A DNA stretch of 64,000 nt, from positions 463,854-527,853 of the forward strand of contig JAUJMU010000002.1 in assembly GCA_030446715.1 (NCBI GenBank), read 5' to 3'. This document shows, one piece after another, positions 1 to 8,636 of this stretch (position 1 is its first letter; every line of letters starts with the position of its first letter). The translations under genes were made by a program, and so were the position numbers. The DNA is from Cytophagales bacterium. Its GTDB lineage: Bacteria > Bacteroidota > Bacteroidia > Cytophagales > 172606-1. The notes beneath the pieces were generated by a model that saw nothing but the letters and a program-made list of their open reading frames with translations, was not told the DNA's origin and did not search any database.

Positions 1-589
1 TATAATCAGCGCTGGCTTTCAGGAATAAGCCCATCCAGAGAGGCGTAATAAATACTCCCAGCAGGCTGGATATACTGGCGTTGAAAATGGCCCCGGCCAT
101 ATTGCCACCGGCAATGGAAACCATCACCACGGATGAGGAAACCGTAGACGGCAGGGCCGCCACGTAAAAAGCACCTAACCACAGCAACTGGGTGTCAGAG
201 CCGGAAAAAGCCCCGTAAACTCCCAGTACCAGCAACGGAAAAACTACAAAAGTAGCCAGTTGCACCACCAGGTGAAGACGCCAGTTGCCAAGACCTTCCC
301 GCATTTTTCCGGGACTGAGTCTCAGGCCGTAGAAAAAGAAAATCAGTGAAACACCGTAATTGGCAATTTCTTTCAGGGGCAGCGGCCCTTCTTCGGTGCC
401 AAACCAGGGTTGCCACCACGCCAGCAGCGTAACGCCGGTCAGGGCCAGCAGAAAATAGTCAAAGCCAGCCCGGGCCAGCAGTACGCTCAGCCGGCGCCTT
501 CCGGCCACTTTTTGTACTTTCGCCCCAGGGGATGTCTGCACGGGTAGTCCTTTTTGGTGGAAGTCCAAAATTACCAATGTTCCGGTCAT
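1..589 (-). CDS. bile acid:sodium symporter family transporter (SBF-like), partial
   Basis: The reverse strand is open from an ATG at 589 to the window edge, so the C-terminal half is missing. The product has a short basic start, then hydrophobic segments typical of the SBF/BASS family of ten-helix sodium-coupled transporters. Recognisable stretches are 'ANYGVSLIFFFYGLRLS', 'VVQLATFVVFPLLVLG', 'AALPSTVSSSVVMVSIAGGN' and 'ASISSLLGVFITPLWMG'. The central T-V-S-S-S and GGN motifs match the YfeH-like SBF subgroup. The start is uncertain: in-frame GTG codons lie about 40 and 80 bp downstream, and the first 25 residues look poorly conserved. The substrate cannot be told from the sequence. Confidence 0.8.
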   Translation of the reverse strand, partial: MTGTLVILDFHQKGLPVQTSPGAKVQKVAGRRRLSVLLARAGFDYFLLALTGVTLLAWWQPWFGTEEGPLPLKEIANYGVSLIFFFYGLRLSPGKMREGLGNWRLHLVVQLATFVVFPLLVLGVYGAFSGSDTQLLWLGAFYVAALPSTVSSSVVMVSIAGGNMAGAIFNASISSLLGVFITPLWMGLFLKASADY

Positions 590-644
590 TCGCCTGGGTT
601 AAAGAGAATATCTGTCGGTCCGGTTTTCTTTTACCTCATTCATG

Positions 645-676
645 AAAAAGGCCTCCCGCAGTGGGAAGCCTTTACT
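645..676 (-). terminator. intrinsic terminator
   Basis: Read on the minus strand, AAGGCTTCCC and GGGAGGCCTT can pair in a hairpin that is followed by TTTTTC. It lies just after the stop of the small membrane protein gene at 717-1004 and before the symporter start, so it most likely ends the former transcript. Confidence 0.75.
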
Positions 677-716
677 AAAGTATCAAGATCTGTGTCTTCT
701 GGATTGAATATCCGGA

Positions 717-1004
717 TCAGGCGTAGCCGTGCAGCACCCTGGCCTTTTGCCGCTCAAATTCAGACCAGGTCAGCACGCCTTCTTTGTGCAGATGGTCAAG
801 CCGCATCAGTTCTTCCGAAGCAGTCCGCTGCCCTTGACCCTCAGCCGGACTGGCGGCCAGTGCCCAGATCAGGGCGATAATGTACCCGATAAACGTCCAG
901 CCCAGAAAGAAGTTGAGCAGGAATATACCCGTTACGCCCTGCTTATCGCGGGCAATAATGGTGGGAAGAAAATAAAGAGCCAGCAGAATCAATAAAGTCA
1001 TCAT
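717..1004 (-). CDS. superinfection-immunity-like membrane protein with SHOCT-type tail
   Basis: A 95-residue protein. Residues 1-50 hold two hydrophobic segments around a short 'IIARDKQG' loop with the 'FLLNFFLGWTFIGYIIALIWAL' pattern of the superinfection immunity protein family, named after phage T4 Imm. Residues 65-93 (LMRLDHLHKEGVLTWSEFE) look like a SHOCT domain, a short helix pair often found at the end of small membrane proteins. The family name does not prove a phage function: such proteins are common on bacterial chromosomes and mostly unstudied. The gene stands alone and is followed by a terminator. Confidence 0.75.
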   Translation of the reverse strand: MMTLLILLALYFLPTIIARDKQGVTGIFLLNFFLGWTFIGYIIALIWALAASPAEGQGQRTASEELMRLDHLHKEGVLTWSEFERQKARVLHGYA

Positions 1005-1510
1005 AACATCAGGAGGTTAATAAATAGATAAAAAAGATTCGCTTCCCGGAACCCGGTTGCAAAATTTCCGGAACCACTATTTACCGGTAAAGCCTGATTC
1101 CATACACAGGTTCGCGTTACAGTACTTTATGGTAAACCAGAACCCAGGTAACCCGGATTTTCCTATCTTTTATACCGATCGGGGCGGCGGCAGTGCCAGA
1201 ACTTTGCGGCCTGCAATGCGGGCATATGAATCGGGAACCTTATCATTCCGGCTACGGAGATACAGTATTTATAGCCAGTAAATAAGTTTGCCGTTCCTGC
1301 GGCCAGCTACTGCCCGCCCTGCCTCAGAACAAGAATTTGCACTTAGCCAGCACCCTAAAGCAGAGGTAATGGCCGGCGCTTCAGCCTTGGGATGAAAACA
1401 TTTTTTTAAATATCAGGCCATTTTTCATCTATTTAAGGGTTTCCCAAAAACTGCTGCAACTAATACCCATCGATCTTCGTACGTTTTTCCATCAAACAGA
1501 TGGGAAGCAT
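1005..1510. other. intergenic region, no gene recognised
   Basis: About 500 bp between divergently oriented genes. Short open frames are present, for example a 74-codon frame on the plus strand starting near 1057, but none shows a convincing start or composition. It presumably holds both promoters. I see no strong repeat. Confidence 0.4.
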
Positions 1511-1762
1511 ATGATATTTTTGCAGGAATTTACGGGTATGCCCACTCATGAACAGGTGAAGTTTGTACGGCAGCAGGGACGGTATCTTATGCATCGCCTC
1601 GGACAAAGCTGTTTTTGTACGCTTTACGCAGTGGGCAACTTCTTTGTGGAGCTTCGGTATGACTCAACAAGCTATAACATGGTCGGCATTGTCTGCATTG
1701 GTAATCCGGGAAAACTAGACTCTTATCTGAGCACAATTTCTATCAACGAATTATTCAGATAG
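1511..1762 (+). CDS. hypothetical 83-residue protein
   Basis: A small soluble-looking protein of unknown function. It contains 'EQVKFVRQQGRYLMHRLGQ' and 'NFFVELRYDSTSYNMVGIV', with no signal peptide or membrane segment. Two things support it as a real gene: a good intrinsic terminator begins 35 bp after its stop, and short single-domain proteins of this layout are frequent in Cytophagales. I recognise no family. Confidence 0.55.
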   Translation: MIFLQEFTGMPTHEQVKFVRQQGRYLMHRLGQSCFCTLYAVGNFFVELRYDSTSYNMVGIVCIGNPGKLDSYLSTISINELFR

Positions 1763-1796
1763 GCCTCAGATTACTGTCGCCTTCACAGACATCGGT

Positions 1797-1834
1797 ACAC
1801 ATCTCATTACCTGATAATGGGATGTGTTTTTTTT
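1797..1834 (+). terminator. intrinsic terminator
   Basis: ACACATCTCATTA pairs with TAATGGGATGTGT (one G-U wobble) around a short loop and is followed directly by eight T. It ends the transcript of the 83-residue gene. Confidence 0.8.
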
Positions 1835-1876
1835 GCCTTTTCTTTACCTTTGCAGGGATTTTTTAACTTCAGCCAA

Positions 1877-2632
1877 ATGATCCGGATAATTACCTTCTGC
1901 CTGCTCCCCGTTTTACTGCTTACCATGGGTGCCGCCTTGCCGCCCAAAGACGACCGTTACTATGAAATGCGAATCTACTATGCAGCTCCCGGTAAGCTGG
2001 AGGACCTGCAGGCCCGCTTCCGGAACCATACCACCAAAATTTTTGAAAAACACGGCATGACCAACGTTGGCTACTGGGTGCCGCAGGAGAATCCCGAAAA
2101 CAAACTGGTGTACATCCTTTCTTACCCCGGCAAAGAGGCCCGGGCCAAAGCGTGGAAGGCATTCAGCAGTGACCCCGGGTGGCAGAACGTGCAGAAAACT
2201 TCCGAAGCCAACGGCAAGCTCGTAGACCGCGTGGAAAGTATCTTCATGAAGGCAACTGATTATTCGCCGAAAATCACCAGTTCCGTCGGCAAAACACCGA
2301 GAGTGTTTCAGTTGCGTACCTACACTTCCGTTCCCGGTAAGTTGCCCAACGTACACGCACGGTTCCGCGACCATACCACCAGGCTGTTCCGCAAGCACGG
2401 TATGACTAATTTGGGTTATTGGGAGGTGATTCCGAAAGACGGTGCCGAATCCAATACCCTGATCTACGTGCTGGCCCACCCAAGTAAAGAAGCCGGCGAA
2501 AAATCTTTCAACGATTTCCGGGCCGACCCCAACTGGCAAAAGGCCAGACAGGCTTCCGAAGCCAATGGTCCGATTGTAGAGAAGGTAGAAGCCGTGTACA
2601 TGAACGCCACCGATTATTCCCGGCTCCGCTGA
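1877..2632 (+). CDS. secreted NIPSNAP family protein, two NIPSNAP domains
   Basis: The 251-residue product starts at ATG 1877, which gives a clean signal peptide (IRIITFCLLPVLLLTMGAAL); the frame is open further upstream but that extension would be untranslated. Two homologous halves follow, about residues 28-130 and 145-250. Each begins with a 'YEMRIYYAAPGKLEDLQARF' type strand and contains 'FRxHTTxxFxKHGMTNxGYW', 'YILSYPGKEA' and 'VExxxMxATDYS'. NIPSNAP is a ferredoxin-like alpha-beta barrel fold whose enzymatic role is not settled. Tandem, exported NIPSNAP pairs are common in Bacteroidota. The gene stands alone between two terminators. Confidence 0.9.
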   Translation: MIRIITFCLLPVLLLTMGAALPPKDDRYYEMRIYYAAPGKLEDLQARFRNHTTKIFEKHGMTNVGYWVPQENPENKLVYILSYPGKEARAKAWKAFSSDPGWQNVQKTSEANGKLVDRVESIFMKATDYSPKITSSVGKTPRVFQLRTYTSVPGKLPNVHARFRDHTTRLFRKHGMTNLGYWEVIPKDGAESNTLIYVLAHPSKEAGEKSFNDFRADPNWQKARQASEANGPIVEKVEAVYMNATDYSRLR

Positions 2633-2705
2633 CGAGGTGTGAGTACTTCCCCCGGACGACCGGCAGTTTGATTTCATTCAGATCAGAAAGCAGCCTTCCA
2701 TCCAC

Positions 2706-2740
2706 AAAGCCCTTTCCTCCGGAAGGGCTTTTTCTATTTT
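2706..2740 (+). terminator. intrinsic terminator
   Basis: AAGCCCTTTCC-TCC-GGAAGGGCTT hairpin followed by TTTCTATTTTT, 75 bp after the NIPSNAP gene. Confidence 0.85.
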
Positions 2741-2928
2741 TATGCCGCAATCAGCGAGGTAATAAATTCCTTTGGTAACGCGTAATTCTGCCACGCTACT
2801 TGTAATAACCGGCATTTTAATTGCCACCACAACCATACAAACCGGCCGGAGCCGATATGAAAAGATCTTTTTTCTCAAATTTCTGAGCAACAAATGCTGT
2901 TCCGGGTCCGGCTTAATAACCAACTGTC

Positions 2929-4065
2929 ATGAAACGAGTTTTACTGATTTCGCTGCTTCTCTATCTGGCTGCCTGTAGTTCGGGCAAGCAAGCCCTGTAG
3001 CGGGGCAACTACGAAGAATCCGTGCTGAAAGCCATCAACCGGCTGCGAAGCAATCCGGACCATAAAAAAGCCCGCGCCACCCTGCAGGAAGGGTTTCCGC
3101 TGACGGTAAGTTATCATCTGGAGCGGGTCGCTGCCCTGAAAAATTCCAGCGAACCCTTCCGCTGGGAAAGCATTCTGGATTCGTATAATACATTGACCAT
3201 GCTGCACAGTGAGTTGCAGCGGTGTCCGGCCTGCCGCCAGCTGGTATCAGGCTCCCGTTCGTACCTCAACGAAGCGGCTGATGCCCGCTACCAGGCTGCA
3301 TCGGACAGGTACCGGGCGGGGGTGCAGGCCCTGAACCGCGACAACGGCCGCATCAGCGCCAAAGAGGCTTTCCTGCACTTCAGGCGGGCCAATGAACTCC
3401 AGCCTGATTACCGCGATGTACGGGCAAAAATGGACGAGGCCTACTTCTTTGCTACCCTGAAGGTAGTGCTGGAGCAGATTCCGGTTCATTCCCGCACGAT
3501 GGGCCTGAGCCACGAGTTCTTCCAGAACAAAATCAACGAATTTGCCTCCAGCGTACGCATGAATGAGTTTGTGCGTTTTTACACACCGCAGGAAGCCCAG
3601 GCTACTAAACTCGCAAAGCCTGACCATGTGGTGCGCCCGCAGTTTGATGAATTTGTGGTAGGTCAGGTATTCCTGAAGGAAAGTACCGAAACCTTTACCC
3701 GCGACAGCGTAGTGGTAGGTCAGGTAAAGGTGGAAGGCGTAAACAAAGACGTGTATGGCAAGGTTTCTGCCCAGTTCACGACTTTCCGGAAAACGATCAG
3801 CTCAAGGGGGCTGCTGGACATGCAGATATACGATCCGACGGCCAACCGGGTGGTGAACCAGCAGAAGATGCCGGGAGAGTTCGTGTGGCAGTCGGAGTGG
3901 GGTACTTTCAAGGGCGACGAGAGGGCACTTACCAGGAAACAACTGGAGATCTGCCAGTTGAGGGAGGTACCGCCGCCGCCGCCGCAGGACCTTTTCATTG
4001 AATTCTGTAAACCAATTTATGGTCAGGTAACGGCGCATCTGCAGAATTACTACCGCAATTATTAA
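2929..4065 (+). pseudogene. TPR-like lipoprotein gene interrupted by an in-frame TAG
   Basis: From ATG 2929 the frame gives a lipoprotein signal (KRVLLISLLLYLAACSSGKQ, lipobox LAAC) and then TAG at 2998-3000. The same frame continues without another stop for 355 codons to 4065. The residues around the stop (ending KQAL, then RGNYEESVLKAINRLR) match the usual start of a helical repeat domain in Bacteroidota lipoproteins of this size. So the gene is whole except for one nonsense codon that replaces what is probably a Q or E codon. A restart at GTG 3022 would yield a cytoplasmic 347-residue protein. The C-terminal half is beta-rich ('VEGVNKDVYGKVSAQFTTF') and not recognised. TAG serves as a normal stop for several other genes here. 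Confidence 0.75.
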
Positions 4066-4067
4066 GT

Positions 4068-4215
4068 AGCTGGGGTGCAGGACAAGTTTGGTTTCCCGCA
4101 GATTTACGCGGATGAAAGGGAGTATCTGCGAACATCTGCGCCCTGATCTGCGGGAACTATTCTCAGCGAAGCTAAATAATCAATCCCTTTAAGAACTTGT
4201 CCTGCACCCAGTAGC
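4068..4215. repeat. nested inverted-repeat element
   Basis: GGGTGCAGGACAAGTT at the left (from 4072) is mirrored by AACTTGTCCTGCACCC at the right (4194-4209). Inside, TTCCCGCAGAT (from 4093) pairs with ATCTGCGGGAA (to 4156), and AAAGGGA pairs with TCCCTTT. The whole stretch can fold into a branched hairpin about 145 nt long. It lies between convergent genes. No coding content was seen. Confidence 0.6.
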
Positions 4216-4230
4216 TGTACTGACAAATGG

Positions 4231-4350
4231 GGTTGTATCTGAATGGCTATATTATTGAATGGCTGAATTGTTTTCTGAAGAATAATTCTGATCCTGCGGC
4301 TCCTTCTCAACATTTAAGCCATATAACAATTCAGCCATACAACCATATCC
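4231..4350. repeat. imperfect inverted repeat of the 'GGCTGAAT' word family
   Basis: The left arm is built of words such as GAATGGCT, TATATTA and GGCTGAATTGTT. The right arm is their rough complement (TTAAGCCATATAACAATTC, then AGCCATACAACC). The same word family recurs at 5755-5850, 32803-32955 and 39108-39130. It lies downstream of the glycosyltransferase gene. Confidence 0.5.
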
Positions 4351-4370
4351 TTTCCTGTCAATATTCCTTC

Positions 4371-5372
4371 CTATACCACTACACCGGCGTGCCGGGCAAT
4401 TACGCGGTCAATCACTTCTTCCGTACGGTCGGGGTACTCGGCATCAATCACCGAGCCGTTTACTACCCATTCGCGGATGGTGGCAATATGTTTTTTCTTC
4501 AGGCTCCTGATTACGGGCACACCCATGTCCCTGAGGGCAGCGGCATTGCAATGCTGCTCGTACTGATTTTTCATCGGGATCACCATCAGCTTTTTGCGCA
4601 GGAAAAGGGCTTCGGCCGGCGTCTCGAAACCGGCACCGCAGAGAATGCCCTGACAAGAGGCAAGGCTGCGGATGAATGCATCATTGTCTACTGGCCGCAA
4701 TTCAATACCGTTGATCTGGCGGGGCTTCTTGTTGTGCTTGGAGAACACCTGCCACCGGATATCGCCTTCCACCAGTGAAAGTACTTCAATCAGCCGTTCG
4801 TCGTCGTAGGCGGGCAGATAAACCGTGTAGTGCCCCTGGTCAGCAACCGGCAGTTCGCGGATTTGCTGCCGGATCACCGGCGTATAGATATTGTCGTCGT
4901 AAGCCCTGAAGTGGAAGCCGTAGGCGGCCGTCACCGGCGCGTAATTGAGCAGCACCATTTTTCCCATCCAGTCTACCTTTTCGGGCTGGGGCGCCCTGGC
5001 TGACAGTACCGCGCCCTGATGGCTGAGCCCGATGCAGGGCTTGCCCCTCAGGCGGCACGCCCACGCACTCACCGGCTCAAAATCATTCACGATCAGATCG
5101 TAATCATGGACGGGCAGGCTCCGTATCTCATTGACAAACCGGCGGGACTTTGCCTTGGCGAATGTCTGGAAAAGGTCTACGCCGCCGGTTCTCCCGAAAA
5201 TAAAACTAAGTCCCTTGTAGCGGTATTTCACCGGGTACGGCAAAGCTACATCGGCCTGGATCCCGCTGATGAGCAGGTCTACTTCCCCTTTTTTCTGCAG
5301 GACGGGAATCACATCGCGGGCCCGGCTTAAGTGTCCGTTGCCGGTCCCCTGAATGGCGTAGAGAATTTTCAT
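4371..5372 (-). CDS. MurG-like glycosyltransferase (MJ1255/VC2487 family)
   Basis: A 333-residue protein of the GT-B fold. The N-terminus 'KILYAIQGTGNGHLSRARD' is the family signature: a glycine-rich loop followed by GH-L-xRA. Residues 85-100 (HDYDLIVNDFEP) and 113-122 (IGLSHQGAVL) fit the acceptor domain. The C-terminal donor-binding part shows 'ILCGAGFETPAEAL' and 'PMKNQYEQHCNA', comparable to the UDP-sugar-binding G-G-x-x-T-x-x-E region of MurG. Family members are annotated only as glycosyltransferases, so the product is unknown. The gene is a single unit, and its start follows a clear intergenic gap. Confidence 0.85.
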   Translation of the reverse strand: MKILYAIQGTGNGHLSRARDVIPVLQKKGEVDLLISGIQADVALPYPVKYRYKGLSFIFGRTGGVDLFQTFAKAKSRRFVNEIRSLPVHDYDLIVNDFEPVSAWACRLRGKPCIGLSHQGAVLSARAPQPEKVDWMGKMVLLNYAPVTAAYGFHFRAYDDNIYTPVIRQQIRELPVADQGHYTVYLPAYDDERLIEVLSLVEGDIRWQVFSKHNKKPRQINGIELRPVDNDAFIRSLASCQGILCGAGFETPAEALFLRKKLMVIPMKNQYEQHCNAAALRDMGVPVIRSLKKKHIATIREWVVNGSVIDAEYPDRTEEVIDRVIARHAGVVV

Positions 5373-5511
5373 GCGTGCAAATCCGGATGGGGTTAAACGC
5401 AGTCCGGTTGCCCAAAGTAATAAGATTTGGGGAATGGGAAATAGCCGGCCGCTGTAAAAATCAGATCTTCCGGGAAGGTAAGGTTCCGGCCGGGGCTAAA
5501 AACCGGGGTAG

Positions 5512-5634
5512 TCAGAACAGCGGAAAAATACTTTTTGCGGGCGTATAGCGCCGGAACGACCGGTTCAGCACAAGGAAACGGTAAAGCAACAAACGTTCTC
5601 TCAGGAACTGGCCAAAGCTTCTGATGGTTTTCAT
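5512..5634 (-). CDS. possible small basic protein, 40 residues
   Basis: ATG at 5634 opens a 40-codon frame rich in Arg, Phe and Leu (KTIRSFGQFLRERLLLYRF), ending at TCA 5512-5514. A purine-rich AAAAAGAG lies just upstream of the start. No family is recognised; it may be chance. It is the only plausible coding content in the 490-bp gap between 5373 and 5861, which otherwise holds a short 'TATGGCTG' word array near 5760-5790. Confidence 0.3.
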   Translation of the reverse strand: MKTIRSFGQFLRERLLLYRFLVLNRSFRRYTPAKSIFPLF

Positions 5635-5861
5635 CTCTTTTTGACGGCAGGTTTATCCGGCTAAAGATAGCTTTTGCCCGGCCGGCGGGGGTAAAGGGAA
5701 AATGAAGTTTTGGTTATTTTACTGTAAACACTTTTCGGCTCAGCTGACCAGATCATATAATTATATGGCTGTATGGCTGTCTGACCAGCACGATGCTTCA
5801 GAAGCAGCCAACCTGACAATGCAGCAATTAAGCAATTTAACCACTCAGCCCTACATCTGAT

Positions 5862-6662
5862 CTAGCCATTGTCGGCAAAGCCGGGATACAAAGTCATGCC
5901 GCCGTCTACGTACAGCGTAGCGCCATGCACGTAGTCCGATTCGTCGGATGCCAGCCAGACGGCTGCCCTGGCCACGTCTTCGGGTTCGCCCACGCGGCCG
6001 TAGGGAATCAGTTTGAGCAGCTTTTCCTCGGCCTCCCTGCTTTCCCACGCATCCCGGTTGATGGACGTCTTGATGGCTCCCGGCGAAATGCTGTTGACTC
6101 TGATCCGCTGCGGGGCAAGTTCCTGCGCAATGGATTTCATGAACAGCATAATGCCGCCCTTGGAGGCGGCGTAGTTGACGTGTCCGGCCCACGGAATCAC
6201 GTCGTGTACCGAGCTGATGCAGATGATCTTACCGGCAGCCACGGAACGTTCCTTTACGATGCCGCGCCGCACAAATTCCCTGGCAGCTTCCCGGGCGCAG
6301 AGAAACTGGCCGGTCAGGTTCACGTCAATCACCTTCTGCCAGTCGGCCAGCGACATTTCCAGAAACGGGGCGTCTTTCTGCAGGCCCGAGTTATTGATCA
6401 GAATGTCTACCGTGCCAAACTCGCGGATGGTCTGCTCAAACAGCCGCTTCACGTCTTCTTCCCTGCTCACGTCGGCACCGACGGCAATGGCTGAGCCTCC
6501 CGCCGACCGGATGGTTTCCACTACTTCACGGGCACTTTCTTCGTTGCTGCGGAAATTGACTACTACGTGAGCGCCTTCCCGGCCCATGGCAAGGGCGATG
6601 CCTAACCCGATACCGGAACTGGCTCCGGTTACTATTGCGGTTTGTCCTGCTAAACGTGTCAT
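5862..6662 (-). CDS. SDR family oxidoreductase, glucose 1-dehydrogenase-like
   Basis: A 266-residue classical short-chain dehydrogenase. It has the cofactor motif TGASSGIG at about residue 12, NNSG at about 91, the catalytic Ser in 'CISSVHD' and the YxxxK pair in 'YAASKGG' at about 164. The 'NFRSNEESAREVVETI' segment and the 'SPGAIKTSINRDAW' and 'VDGGMTLYPGF' endings match bacterial glucose 1-dehydrogenases. The conserved Arg in NFRS, which contacts the 2'-phosphate, suggests NADP can be used. The true sugar or polyol substrate is inferred. It is monocistronic. Confidence 0.88.
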   Translation of the reverse strand: MTRLAGQTAIVTGASSGIGLGIALAMGREGAHVVVNFRSNEESAREVVETIRSAGGSAIAVGADVSREEDVKRLFEQTIREFGTVDILINNSGLQKDAPFLEMSLADWQKVIDVNLTGQFLCAREAAREFVRRGIVKERSVAAGKIICISSVHDVIPWAGHVNYAASKGGIMLFMKSIAQELAPQRIRVNSISPGAIKTSINRDAWESREAEEKLLKLIPYGRVGEPEDVARAAVWLASDESDYVHGATLYVDGGMTLYPGFADNG

Positions 6663-6764
6663 CCTGATGATTGGGAAAGACGGTAAAAGATGAAGTATAC
6701 GGGAATACGCCTTCCACGTTTTGCCACGGCCCGCAAATCAGAAGATTCAATTTTTGTCAATATC

Positions 6765-6815
6765 CTCTGCGCCTCTGCGGTGATATTTTTTCTTTCACCG
6801 CAGAGGCGCAAAGAG
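6765..6815. repeat. 'CTCTGCGCCTCTGCGGTGA' hairpin repeat
   Basis: CTCTGCGCCTCTGCGGTGA is followed 11 bp later by its near-perfect complement TCACCGCAGAGGCGCAAAGAG. A related hairpin lies at 29287-29341. It sits in the gap between the SDR start and the end of the broken prfC. Confidence 0.75.
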
Positions 6816-6824
6816 AAATTTGAT

Positions 6825-8416
6825 TTACGCTGTTTCCTGGCTATGCTCGGAAATAAAGTGGAACTCGATCTCAGGATACTGGCGGATTGCCGTGGTGAGC
6901 ATGTATTCAGATTCGGCCAGGTACACGGGCCGGTTGTCCTTATCCATTGCAATCTGGGTGCCTTTGCTCTGGATGTACTATTTGTGCTTTTTGCAGTTTT
7001 CGGAGGCCAGCCAGCAGGCTTTGAAAATAGGCAGTGGATAAAGATTACAAGATGCGCCGTATTCCTGCTCCAGGCGGAAGCGGATGACGTCAAACTGGAG
7101 TTCCCCTACCGTGCCGATTACCTTCCGGTTACCCGGCTGGAGTGTAAACAACTGGGCCACGCCTTCATCGGTAAGCTGGCTGATGCCTTTTTCCAATTGC
7201 TTGGTCTTGAGCGGGTTGGTATTGACTACCTCCCTGAAAATCTCCGGCGAGAAGCTGGGGATTCCTTAAACATCATAATTTCCCCTTCCGACAGCGTATC
7301 GCCGATCTTGAAGTTATTGGTATCGTACAGGCCCACTACGTCGCCGGGCAACGCATCTTCGGTAACGCTTTTTTCGTTGCCCATGAAGGCGTACGGGTTG
7401 TTGAAGCGCAGGCTCTTGCCGAGCCGGACGTGGTGGTAAAACTTATTGCGCTGAAAGCGGCCCGAACACACCCGCAGAAAGGCAATCCGGTCGCGGTGCC
7501 GGGCGTCGAGGTTGGCGTGGATCTTGAATACAAAGCCGCTGAAGCCTTCTTCACTGGCATACACGGTCCGGTTGCCGGTGATTTTTGGTCCCGGAGGCGG
7601 GGCAATTTCCACGAAAGTATCGAGCAGTTCGCGGATGCCGAAGTTGTTGAGGGCACTGCCGAAAAACACGGGGGCTACCTCTCCGCTCCGGTACAGCTCC
7701 ATCTGAAATTTTTCGTAAACGCCGTCGAGCAGGTCCACGTTTTCACGCAGTTCATCCGCATCGCGTCCGATCAGTTTGTTGAGTTCCGGCGAATCAAGCG
7801 AGCTGATCTTGACTACGTTGGTTTCAATGTTGGTTTTGTTGGCACTGAACAGGTCCAGGTGGCGGCGGTACAGGTTGTAGACGCCCTTGAAATCGGTGCC
7901 GATGTTGATCGGCCAACTCAGTGGGTGCACCTTGATCTTCAGCTTTTCCTCCAGTTCGTCGAGCAGATCGAAGGGGTCTGTACCGGGGCGTTCCAGATTA
8001 TTCACAAAAATCATGACGGGCGTACTGCGCATCCGGCAGACTTCCATGAGCCGCTGCGTCTGTTCTTCCACGCCCTTCACGCAATCCACCACCAGAATCA
8101 CGCTGTCTACGGCGGTAAGCGTGCGGTACGTGTCTTCGGCAAAGTCCTTGTGGCCGGGCGTATCGAGCAGGTTTACTTTGTACCCGCGGTACTCAAAGCC
8201 CATCACTGAGGTGGCCACCGATATACCCCGCTGCTTTTCAATCTCCATAAAGTCAGAGGCGGCGTGGTTCTTGGCCTTATTTGATTTTACGGCGCCGGCG
8301 GTCTGGATGGCACCGCCGAAAAGCAGGAACTTCTCAGTAAGCGTGGTTTTGCCCGCATCGGGGTGGCTGATAATCGCAAACGTCCGTCTTTTTTCTATTT
8401 CTTCCTTAATGCTCAT
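6825..8416 (-). pseudogene. prfC: peptide chain release factor 3, disrupted by a frameshift and a stop
   Basis: ATG 8416 starts a clear RF3, a translational GTPase that recycles RF1/RF2. G1 is '[10 protein letters not shown]', G3 is 'DTPGHKDF', G4 is 'NNLER' (the usual NKxD position) and RF3-specific text follows ('[17 protein letters not shown]'). The frame breaks near 7258-7266, where AAGGAATCCCC lacks one A relative to the expected Lys-Glu-Ile-Pro coding. It continues in another frame ('[21 protein letters not shown]') to a TAG at 6978-6980. After that stop the same frame runs on through 'YIQSKGTQIAMDKDNRPVYL' to TAA at 6825. Together the pieces give a normal RF3 of about 528 residues. One deletion plus one nonsense codon could be true loss of a dispensable gene or residual sequence error. 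Confidence 0.85.
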
Positions 8417-8610
8417 TGTATGATGGACATTCCGGATTCTTAACTGCCGGAAAGTGCCTGTTTCTGGTATAACTGTAAATAACAACCGGAAAAACCCGCC
8501 GGAAAGTTCATAAAAAGAAGACAGGGCGGCGGGAGAAGGCGCAAAGATACGCATTTAGCCGATGCTTCCTTTCGCAGAGCCGCGGAGGGAGACAAGGAGT
8601 GACTGAAAAT

Positions 8611-8636
8611 GAACCACGAACAACCAACAACCAACT
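8611..8636. repeat. heptamer-phased array (TTGGTTG)
   Basis: On the minus strand the stop codon of the histidine kinase gene runs into TTGGTTG TTGGTTG TTCGTGG TTCAT, an array with 7-nt phasing. A similar array lies at 30338-30378. Confidence 0.5.

Noticed and set aside
1913-2677. A 254-codon minus-strand frame opposite the NIPSNAP gene
   Set aside because: The shadow frame shows a repeated pattern only because the NIPSNAP protein is itself a duplication.
2998-6980. UAG used as a sense codon, suggested by in-frame TAG in the lipoprotein gene and prfC
   Set aside because: Many intact genes here end in TAG (pta, LigD polymerase, lactonase, polyprenyl synthase, ccmC), so TAG is a working stop.
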